From Synergistaceae bacterium (GTDB taxonomy: Bacteria > Synergistota > Synergistia > Synergistales > Aminobacteriaceae), in assembly GCA_009778055.1 (NCBI GenBank), contig WRKN01000166.1:1-5543 (forward strand): a DNA stretch of 5,543 nucleotides. The letters are read 5' to 3'. Positions 1-5,543 of the stretch are shown in pieces. The notes beneath the pieces were generated by a model. It saw only the letters and a program-made list of their open reading frames with translations. It had not been told where the DNA came from and made no database searches. Position 1 is the stretch's first letter. Every line of letters begins with the position of its first letter. Position numbers and translations under genes: made by a program.

Positions 1-1
1 A

Positions 2-1357
2 TCCTACGCGAACGGCGCTAACATCGGTTTTTTCCCCCTGCCCGTGATGATCCTCCCATCCCCCGGCGCCGTCTCTGATCATGGGCTTTTTTTCAACGTC
101 GCGGATGGCAGCTTCTACAAAAACGAATCGTTAATACCGGAAGCGCAGTACGTCGAGGTTAACGAGATGAAAGGCACGGCATGGGACTGGGACAGCTCCG
201 CTAAAACTCTCTCGCTGACCGATTTCGTATGGCATGCAGACGCGGCTAAAAATGTGTCGGTCGCCCTGACTATCGTGAACGGCACTTCGAATGACGCGGA
301 TGACCTGATCGTCAAACTGAACGGAGTCAATATATTCGGCGTAATAACCAACGAAGCCATGGTGGCCGGGGACTCATACGCCATCTACGCCGAAAAAGTC
401 AGCCTCTCCATCACCGGCGACGGCAAACTGAGCGCCGTGGCCGGCAAAACGACCAATAACGGCAAATCTATCGGAATATACGCGCCTTCCCTTACGATGG
501 AGGAAGGCATACTGTACGCCACCGGCAACGGGCCGGCAGGCGGCGATTCAATCGGGCTCGTAGCGGCGTCCCTTACGGTGAACGGCGGTATGCTTTACGC
601 CACCGGCGGCGGCAGGGATGGGGCGGCGGCGGGCAATTCAATCGGTATAAACACGCCGTCCCTCAAGGTGAGCGGCGGTGTGCTGGAGTCCGTGGGGTAT
701 GACAACGCGCTCAACAACGCCTCCATAACGCTACCCGAATCCTACACCTATTGGACGAACGACGAGCCGGAACCGCCTGCGAAAATAATCACCTCTCAAC
801 TGTTGGCGGGCACGGGCACGCTGTACTACGACGGCCCCGGCAGCGGGGAGCCGTATGTTTGGGAGCAAAGCCAAAAATACGTCAAGATTACTCGCGAACG
901 TTTCGCGGTCATTGAGAACAACGTGACAATCGACGGCGAGCTTGACGGGCAGCGGATGACGATCAGGCTCTATGGAGACACGGTTCATGCCGCGCTGAAG
1001 GACGCGGACGCTTCATCATGGTTTATCGGCCTGCCGTCCGGCGTAAAGGTCGTGGCAAATTCGGCGGAAGACAGCGACGTCATCGTCATCACCTTTGAAG
1101 GCAAGCCGTCCGGCGGTGGTGGAGGCAGCGGCAACGGTAGCGGCGGGCGGATCGTCCCGATCGACATTACCATCCCGGGGAATGAACTTGTGGAAGACGA
1201 AGACCTCCCGGTGCGCCCCAACCCCAACGCGAAGTTCGAGGTTTCGTCGGGCGGCGGCGATAGCTGCTGCGGCTGCGACACCGGGATTGGGACTATGGGT
1301 ATGCTGGTTCTGTTGTCGTCATTGGCCTTTTTGAAACGCAGGGGCAAACGAATTTAA
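2..1357 (+). CDS. Secreted/surface beta-solenoid-like protein with Synergist-CTERM tail (5' partial)
   Basis: The reading frame is open to the left edge, so the N-terminus and any signal peptide are missing. The GTG at 44 and ATG at 47 are internal and not credible starts, because the upstream codons continue the same kind of sequence. Numbering from the GTG (437 codons to the TAA), residues 40-100 form a beta-rich entry segment (WDWDSSAKTLSLTDF). Residues 110-224 hold about four repeats built on SIGIYAPSL...GG.LYATGG, typical of parallel beta-helix or carbohydrate-binding surface proteins. Residues 286-356 form another beta domain ending ...WFIGLPSGV...VIVITFEGKPS, like repeats I recall from large surface proteins of anaerobes. 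A Gly/Ser linker (357-368), an acidic Pro-containing stretch and a sorting tail (403-437) follow. The likely role is a cell-envelope or exported adhesin or polysaccharide-binding protein. A pectin/cellulose-binding Cthe_2159-like family is possible but unproven, and no catalytic residues are recognised. Confidence 0.85.
   Translation, partial: SYANGANIGFFPLPVMILPSPGAVSDHGLFFNVADGSFYKNESLIPEAQYVEVNEMKGTAWDWDSSAKTLSLTDFVWHADAAKNVSVALTIVNGTSNDADDLIVKLNGVNIFGVITNEAMVAGDSYAIYAEKVSLSITGDGKLSAVAGKTTNNGKSIGIYAPSLTMEEGILYATGNGPAGGDSIGLVAASLTVNGGMLYATGGGRDGAAAGNSIGINTPSLKVSGGVLESVGYDNALNNASITLPESYTYWTNDEPEPPAKIITSQLLAGTGTLYYDGPGSGEPYVWEQSQKYVKITRERFAVIENNVTIDGELDGQRMTIRLYGDTVHAALKDADASSWFIGLPSGVKVVANSAEDSDVIVITFEGKPSGGGGGSGNGSGGRIVPIDITIPGNELVEDEDLPVRPNPNAKFEVSSGGGDSCCGCDTGIGTMGMLVLLSSLAFLKRRGKRI
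371..715 (+). repeat. Degenerate tandem protein repeats, about 27-31 residues each
   Basis: Four consecutive units lie within the surface-protein gene. They begin at about bases 371 (DSYAIYAEKVSLSITGDGKL), 464 (KSIGIYAPSLTMEEGILYAT), 545 (DSIGLVAASLTVNGGMLYAT) and 635 (NSIGINTPSLKVSGGVLESV). Each has an Ile/Ala-rich strand, a SLxV strand, a Gly-Gly turn and a (Y/E)AxG strand, then a variable Gly/Asn/Asp-rich loop. This period fits coils of a right-handed beta-solenoid. The middle two units are the most alike in DNA as well (both have CTTACG, GGCG and TACGCCACCGGC), which suggests internal duplication. The fold is inferred from pattern only. Confidence 0.7.
899..1111 (+). other. Beta-rich C-terminal domain of the surface protein
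   Basis: Residues about 286-356 (counted from the GTG at 44) run from ERFAVIENNVTIDGEL through MTIRLYGDTV and SSWFIGLPSGVKVV to VIVITFEGKPS. The order (short V.G entry strand, T(I/V)xLxGD strand, Asp-Ala-Ser-Ser-Trp-Phe, LPxG, V..T.xGxPS) resembles a module I recall as repeated in large surface proteins of anaerobic bacteria, where it often precedes a low-complexity tail. Only one copy is present. I cannot name the family with certainty. Confidence 0.45.
1250..1354 (+). other. Synergist-CTERM-like C-terminal sorting signal
   Basis: The last 35 residues run SGGGDSCCGCDTGIGTMG, then a hydrophobic helix (MLVLLSSLAFL), then a basic end (KRRGKRI). This tripartite plan of a small-residue motif with Gly/Cys, one membrane helix and an Arg/Lys cluster is that of PEP-CTERM and GlyGly-CTERM style tails. 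The SGGG...C.xGIG form is closest to the Synergist-CTERM tail known from Synergistota. Such tails are thought to be recognised by a dedicated membrane processing enzyme during export and surface attachment. Three cysteines in four residues is more than the single Cys I would expect. Confidence 0.75.
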
Positions 1358-1359
1358 AA

Positions 1360-2364
1360 TCAGTTTATTCTTCTCGGCAGCGGTATTTTATTCAGGTCTC
1401 TCGCGGGGGCGATCCAGGAATCAATGACTTTCCAGCCGCTCCCCGCGTATTTTAATGTAGCCTCGACGTAGGCTATGCGATCGGCGCGTCCCGACCCGCT
1501 CAGATCAATGATTTGCCTGATCTCGAATACGCCGTCGCCGTCAACGTCAACCGGCTCGAACTTCGAAAACCTGTCCACCCACACCCTTACGCCGCTTCGA
1601 AGGGATCCGCCTTCGTTGTAAACAAGCCTTCTGTTGTAGACGGCCTTTCTGGGCGACAGGTCTATCATGGCCCTCTCGCCTGTCTCCCGCACTATTATTT
1701 CCGCGCGGTAGTCGTTGAAAAATCTGCCGACTACCGCCGGGATTCTCGTGGTACGGGTGTCCATGATAATCTCCCCGTCCCTGCCGGCCGCGGCGATGAT
1801 CAAAAAACGCTCCCCCCATCTGCCGCTGTACACCGTCAGCAATATCTCGGACTTGTCCCGGGATATGAAATTTTTCACCGAGATGGACGACTGAATCCCC
1901 CTGACGTCATCGGGAAGAGGTATGACAAAGGAGTCCCCCTCCGGAGGAATAATCTCCAGAAGAAGACCCCTGTCGTACGCGCCAGCCTCGTGCCTGAGGG
2001 CTATGAGCCTGATTCTCTTGATTTCCCCGCCTTTTTCGAGCCTTCCGCCGGCCTCTCCGATAATTTCGTAGTTGCCTTCAACCCCATACAAATCTTTATC
2101 GAAAGTTCTGCCTTTGATAAGCGACCTCATGAGTTCGTTCAGAGCGTCGCCGCCTTCGTGCGGGTATTCGTCGGCGGAAACCCACAAATCAGGAGAAACT
2201 TCTTCCGGCAGCCCGGGTGGAACGCTGAAAACCCTGTCGAAAAGTTCACTTATTGTCAATTCCTCGTTTTTTTCTGCTTCGTCAGCTTCGTCCGCCCAAA
2301 CGCACCCCCGCGCCACAGAAAAAACAATCCAAACCGTTACGAGGAAAGAAGCCCATTTTTTCAT
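1360..2364 (-). CDS. Secreted protein of unknown function with a DxDxDG calcium-loop-like motif
   Basis: This 334-residue protein starts at an ATG and ends at TGA. Residues 1-24 are a clear signal peptide: basic MKKW, hydrophobic FLVTVWIVFSVA, then VWA followed by DE, which suits signal peptidase I cleavage after Ala24. Cys21 is not in a good lipobox because Arg is at -2. An acidic segment (25-36) follows. The rest is mostly beta-rich. Residues 273-281 (DVDGDGVFE) match the calcium-binding loop pattern of VCBS/FG-GAP and dockerin-type repeats. Weaker echoes are at 165-176 (NFISRDKSEILL), 216-225 (FNDYRAEIIV) and 288-300 (DLSGSGRADRIAY), so part of a beta-propeller is plausible. No catalytic motif is recognised. 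It is the last gene of the group, 21 bases after the parvulin-like gene. The sequence GAGCTGG upstream of the ATG is at best a weak ribosome binding site, so coupling to the upstream gene is likely. Confidence 0.85.
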   Translation of the reverse strand: MKKWASFLVTVWIVFSVARGCVWADEADEAEKNEELTISELFDRVFSVPPGLPEEVSPDLWVSADEYPHEGGDALNELMRSLIKGRTFDKDLYGVEGNYEIIGEAGGRLEKGGEIKRIRLIALRHEAGAYDRGLLLEIIPPEGDSFVIPLPDDVRGIQSSISVKNFISRDKSEILLTVYSGRWGERFLIIAAAGRDGEIIMDTRTTRIPAVVGRFFNDYRAEIIVRETGERAMIDLSPRKAVYNRRLVYNEGGSLRSGVRVWVDRFSKFEPVDVDGDGVFEIRQIIDLSGSGRADRIAYVEATLKYAGSGWKVIDSWIAPARDLNKIPLPRRIN

Positions 2365-2385
2365 GCCGCGCCAGCTCGTAAAACG

Positions 2386-3165
2386 TTATTCGGAATTTAA
2401 TTTTTTCAGTCGTTCCATTACGGCCGCACGAACCATGTCCTCTCTGACGCGGGGGCGGCATTTTTCGAAGGGGAGCAGAGACTCTCCGCGCCGCTCCAGG
2501 ACTTCGTAAAGAACATGGCCTTCCGGCGTTTCGAGCGGTCCCATTACGACGTCGACGGGAGCCAGGCGCAGCGCGTCGGAAAGAGGCTGGGGGATCGAGT
2601 CGTACTCGGTCCAGTCTACCGTAACGCTGTTGCTGAGGCGGCTGAGCGGAGCTTTTTGAAGCTCGTTCTTCACGCGGGAGGCGACGTTCCTTTGCGAAGC
2701 CGGGTAAACGGATTTTCTGTAGCGGATGGAGCCGGAATCCATATACCATTGCCGGTTGGCTTCGTGAAAAGAACGCATGGCGCTTTCGGAGAGATCAGTT
2801 TCGGACACTATCTTTTTCTCCCACGCGTCGGCCAGGAAAGAAGACGTTCCCCACCGCAGCGCCCTCGCGACGTCGGGGGACGAGGAGAGCCCGTCAAGCT
2901 CGGCGCCTTGCGCCATTGTGACTATTCGGACAGCCTGGTCGCGCAGCGTCTGTTTTTCGGAAGGGTTCATTATCGACCAGGTTGCGACGGCCACGTCGCG
3001 CCCTCCCAGGTTCAAGCTCAGGAGGGCGAGCGCGTCGTCGTCGCTCACGGACACCGCCGGTGCCTGATAGGCGGGCGTCGCCTCGCGTGCTGCCAATGGG
3101 AACGCCCCCGGCAGGAAAAGCACCGGCAAAACGCCGATAAGACCAAGCATGGCTTTTTTAAGCAT
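2386..3165 (-). CDS. Exported SurA/PrsA-like parvulin-family protein, probably with a degenerate active site
   Basis: I start it at the ATG at 3165 (259 residues), because this gives a compact signal peptide: MLKKAM, then a hydrophobic core (LGLIGVLPVLFLPGAF), with cleavage probably after LAA (residue 26). The frame also allows ATG at 3216, which would overlap the clpC end by 44 bases and add 17 residues. Residues 40-140 are helical and follow the SurA N-terminal plan (RWGTSSFLADAWEKKIV...TDLSESAMRSFHEAN). Residues 146-227 align by eye with a parvulin peptidyl-prolyl isomerase domain: SIRYRKSVYP for VRARHILV, VTVDWTEY for GGDLGWF, and MGPLETPEGHVLYEVLERR for GPVETPFGYHVIKVLERR. The usual first histidine is Lys151, while the second (His217) remains. 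The tail (LLPFEKCRPRVREDMV...ERLKKL) is the usual end helix. The likely role is an extracytoplasmic chaperone for unfolded exported proteins, with isomerase activity doubtful. It lies 7 bases after clpC. Confidence 0.8.
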   Translation of the reverse strand: MLKKAMLGLIGVLPVLFLPGAFPLAAREATPAYQAPAVSVSDDDALALLSLNLGGRDVAVATWSIMNPSEKQTLRDQAVRIVTMAQGAELDGLSSSPDVARALRWGTSSFLADAWEKKIVSETDLSESAMRSFHEANRQWYMDSGSIRYRKSVYPASQRNVASRVKNELQKAPLSRLSNSVTVDWTEYDSIPQPLSDALRLAPVDVVMGPLETPEGHVLYEVLERRGESLLPFEKCRPRVREDMVRAAVMERLKKLNSE

Positions 3166-3172
3166 AGCTTTT

Positions 3173-5543
3173 TTACGTGTATACAGCGACCTCATCCGTA
3201 TCGAAGGCAATTTCATTGTCCGCCACCCTTATCGTTATGTTGACTCCCCTGCATATTTTACCGGAAAGAACGGAGTCCGCCAATTTATCTTCTATCATGG
3301 ACTGTATCGCGCGCCTCAGGGGACGCGCCCCAAATTTCGGCTTGAAGCCCTTGTCCAGTATCATGGCCTTGGCCTCGTTTTCGATTCCCACGCTTATACC
3401 CTGTTCTTCAAGACGGCCGCGCATGTCCGACAGCATTATCTCGACTATTTGAAGCAGGTGCTCACGCGACAGCGGCTTGAAAACCACCATGTCGTCTATG
3501 CGGTTCAGAAATTCAGGTCTGAAGGCGCGCGTCGCCTCATCCCCTATGACTTTTTTTATTCGTTCCCAGTCCATCTCCTGCATGGATTCGACGCCAAAAC
3601 CGAGGGCGCTGCCGCTGGTTGCCTCCTTGGCGCCTACGTTGCTGGTCATGATGACGACCGTGTTGCGAAAATCCACCTTGCGCCCCTGCCCGTCCGTGAG
3701 ACGCCCGTCCTCGAGAATCTGCAGGAGGACGTTGTACACCTCCGGGTGGGCCTTCTCTATCTCGTCGAAGAGTATTACGGAGTAGGGGCGTCTGCGGACG
3801 AGCTCGGTCAGCTTGCCTCCGCTGTCGTGTCCTATGTATCCGGGAGGCGCGCCCAGGAGCTTGGAAACCTCGTGTTTTTCCATGAATTCGCTCATGTCGA
3901 TGCGGATCATGGCGTCTTCGCTGCCGAACATGAAGCGGGCCAGGCAGCGCGCCAGTTCGGTTTTGCCCACGCCGGTCGGCCCCATGAAAAGGAAGCTGCC
4001 TATAGGGCGTCTGGGGTCGCGAAGACCGCTGCGCGCTCTGCGTATGGCGCGCGACACGCAGCCTATGGCCTCGTCCTGCCCGATGAGGCGGGTGGAAATT
4101 TCCTCCTCCATCCGAAGCAATCGCGCGGACTCCTCTTCGGTGAGCTGAACGACCGGAACGCCGGTAAGTTCGGAGACAACCGTCGCTATATCCTCAGCCG
4201 TCACCACGGTTTTCTTGGTGGCGGCGCTGCTGCGCCACGTGCCGCGCGTTTTTTCGAGCTCGTCGGCCAGGACGTGTTCTTCGTCCCTAAGCTGGGCGGC
4301 CAGCTCAAAGTTCTGCGCGCTGACCGCGCTTTCCTTATCCCTGCGAGTGAGGTCCAGCCGCCGCTCCAGATCCCTGATCGAGTCGGGCGGGTCGAGCGCG
4401 CTCAGCCGCGCCCTGGCGCCTGCCTCGTCAATAAGGTCTATGCCCTTGTCGGGAAGGAACCGATCTTTGACGTACCGCGCGGAGAGTTGCACGGCGGCCA
4501 GCAGCGCGTCGTATTCTATTTCGGCCTGATGATGCGCCTCGTATCGGTCTTTAAGCCCCTCCAGTATGAGAACAGAGTCGACCAAATTCGGTTCTTCCAC
4601 CGCAATGGGCTGAAAACGTCTCTCCAAAGCGGCGTCTTTCTCTACGTATTTGCGGTACTCCTCCTGGGTGGTGGCGCCGATAAGCTGAAAGAATCCTCTT
4701 GAAAGGCTGGGTTTCAGGATGTTGGACGCGTCGACGGTGCCCTCGGCGCTGCCCGCGCCCACGATGGTGTGCACCTCGTCCACGAAGAGGATGATGTCCT
4801 TGGAGTCGGTAAGTTCCTTTACTATCCTGCGCAGCCGCTCCTCGAACTCGCCCCTGTACTTTGTGCCCGCCACAAGGTTGCCGGTGTTGAGCTGGATGAC
4901 GCGCTTGTCCCTCAAAGGCTCCGGAACGGCGCCGTCGGCTATCTGCTGAGCCAACCCCTCGACGACGGCGGTTTTTCCCACGCCGGGGTCCCCCACCAGG
5001 ACGGGGTTGCACTTGGTCCTGCGGCAGAGGACCTGCATAAGGCGCTTTATCTCCTTGGCGCGCCCGATGACCGGGTCGAGTTCTCCGTCGCGTCCCCTTT
5101 GGGTGAGGTCGACGCCGAGCTGATCAAGGACCGGCGTTTTTGTACGGCCCTTCTTTTTCAGCCTGTCGGCGAAGCTCTCCATTCCCTGCTGGGTGGATGC
5201 CGGGCTGCCCTCCGACATCAGGGACAATATCTGCCTTTGAACCGTCGGCGCGTCTATGCCCCTGGCGAGGAAGAACTGCGACGCCATGCTGCTGGTGTCC
5301 GAAAGTATTCCCAACAGGATGTGCTCGGTCCCCACGTAGTTTATGCCCATGTTGCGGGCCTCGCGCATGGCCAGCTCCAGCGCTTTTTTCACGCGCGGGC
5401 TCAGAGGCAGGTCGATGGCCCTCAGGGTGGGCTGTGAAAACCCCATGGCCTCTTCAAGCTGCGCGCGCACCTCGTCGAGGTTCAGGTTCAAGGAGACGAG
5501 GGCCTGATATCCCACCCCTCCGCCCTCGTATATGATGCCCAGA
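3173..5543 (-). CDS. clpC: ATP-dependent Clp protease ATP-binding subunit ClpC (5' partial)
   Basis: This Hsp100 AAA+ unfoldase forms hexamers that unfold proteins and feed them to the ClpP peptidase in the cytosol. The frame runs open through the right edge, so about 40 N-terminal residues are missing, and the GTG at 5515 is internal (upstream codons read LGIIYEGGG, a Clp-N repeat). Numbering from that GTG: the second Clp-N repeat is at 36-100 (VGTEHILLGIL). AAA domain 1 has Walker A GDPGVGKT 175-182, pore tyrosine in KYRG 219-222, Walker B DE 246-247 and arginines 299-300. The UVR coiled-coil segment, about 380-416, marks ClpC rather than ClpA or ClpB. AAA domain 2 has Walker A GPTGVGKT 512-519, pore loop GYIG 559-562, Walker B DE 584-585, sensor TSN 624-626, and sensor 2 GARPLRR 729-735. 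LGF 638-640 sits at the ClpP-docking loop position. All key residues are intact. It is first in the visible operon, and no CtsR or McsA/B gene is in view. Confidence 0.97.
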   Translation of the reverse strand, partial: LGIIYEGGGVGYQALVSLNLNLDEVRAQLEEAMGFSQPTLRAIDLPLSPRVKKALELAMREARNMGINYVGTEHILLGILSDTSSMASQFFLARGIDAPTVQRQILSLMSEGSPASTQQGMESFADRLKKKGRTKTPVLDQLGVDLTQRGRDGELDPVIGRAKEIKRLMQVLCRRTKCNPVLVGDPGVGKTAVVEGLAQQIADGAVPEPLRDKRVIQLNTGNLVAGTKYRGEFEERLRRIVKELTDSKDIILFVDEVHTIVGAGSAEGTVDASNILKPSLSRGFFQLIGATTQEEYRKYVEKDAALERRFQPIAVEEPNLVDSVLILEGLKDRYEAHHQAEIEYDALLAAVQLSARYVKDRFLPDKGIDLIDEAGARARLSALDPPDSIRDLERRLDLTRRDKESAVSAQNFELAAQLRDEEHVLADELEKTRGTWRSSAATKKTVVTAEDIATVVSELTGVPVVQLTEEESARLLRMEEEISTRLIGQDEAIGCVSRAIRRARSGLRDPRRPIGSFLFMGPTGVGKTELARCLARFMFGSEDAMIRIDMSEFMEKHEVSKLLGAPPGYIGHDSGGKLTELVRRRPYSVILFDEIEKAHPEVYNVLLQILEDGRLTDGQGRKVDFRNTVVIMTSNVGAKEATSGSALGFGVESMQEMDWERIKKVIGDEATRAFRPEFLNRIDDMVVFKPLSREHLLQIVEIMLSDMRGRLEEQGISVGIENEAKAMILDKGFKPKFGARPLRRAIQSMIEDKLADSVLSGKICRGVNITIRVADNEIAFDTDEVAVYT

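Noticed and set aside
44..49. GTG/ATG as the true start of the surface-protein gene
   Set aside because: The frame is open to the window edge and no clear ribosome binding site or signal peptide is found here, so the gene most likely starts further left.
1095..1334. Small Ala/Arg-rich open frame inside the Gly-rich linker region of the surface-protein gene
   Set aside because: It is a frame-shifted shadow of Gly-rich codons (GGC/GCG) and lacks a ribosome binding site or recognisable features.
1425..1475. Possible hairpin or promoter elements near the convergent junction
   Set aside because: The short GC-rich words here (such as CCGCTCCCCGCG) do not pair into a stem followed by a T-run, and the region is coding on the - strand.
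1513..2400. 295-codon open frame on the + strand opposite the secreted-protein gene
   Set aside because: The opposite strand encodes a protein with a clean signal peptide and a calcium-loop motif. The + strand translation looks like a shadow frame and has no domain.
2515..3243. 242-codon open frame on the + strand opposite the parvulin-like gene
   Set aside because: The - strand product aligns with SurA/parvulin patterns over its full length. The antisense product is Arg/His/Gln-rich and featureless.
3149..4702. Long open frame of 517 codons on the + strand opposite clpC
   Set aside because: It lies entirely antisense to the intact clpC reading frame, whose protein is highly conserved. Its translation is rich in Arg, Ala, Gly and His with no recognisable domain. 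Long antisense frames are common in GC-rich genes.
5513..5515. GTG as the true start of clpC
   Set aside because: Codons upstream of it to the window edge read LGIIYEGGG, which continues the first Clp-N repeat. The gene is cut by the window edge.

Overview
The window most likely comes from a member of the Synergistota (Synergistetes), or a close relative. It is GC-rich, densely coding and bacterial. The best taxonomic pointer is the C-terminus of the first gene, which reads as a Synergist-CTERM sorting tail: Gly/Ser linker, Cys/Gly motif, one hydrophobic helix, then Arg/Lys-rich end. The phylum call rests on this tail plus general compatibility of the other genes, and no ribosomal or other marker gene is present to test it.

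Layout: two transcription units converge near base 1358. On the + strand, bases 2-1357 hold the 3' part of a gene for a large secreted or surface-anchored protein with Gly-rich beta-solenoid-like repeats. Its start lies left of the window. On the - strand, three genes run in the same direction from the right edge towards the left: a Hsp100 unfoldase of the ClpC type (3173-5543, N-terminus cut off by the window edge), a secreted SurA/PrsA-like parvulin-family protein with an apparently degenerate catalytic core (2386-3165), and a secreted protein with a calcium-loop-like motif and no recognised function (1360-2364). The gaps inside this group are 7 and 21 bases, so they are probably one operon whose promoter lies outside the window. 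The last - strand gene and the + strand gene end 2 bases apart, with no recognisable terminator between them.

Working together: the - strand group places a cytosolic protein-unfolding machine (ClpC, with a ClpP-docking LGF tripeptide) beside an exported chaperone-like protein and a second exported protein. This could reflect a shared protein quality-control theme across cytosol and envelope, but the link is inferred from gene order only. The + strand surface protein appears unrelated in function. There is no RNA gene, CRISPR array, insertion sequence or phage gene that I can support, and no stretch over 300 bases lacks a gene. I see no strong case for a new multi-gene system. The most noteworthy items are the parvulin-like protein that seems to have lost a conserved active-site histidine, and the Cys-rich variant of the sorting tail.
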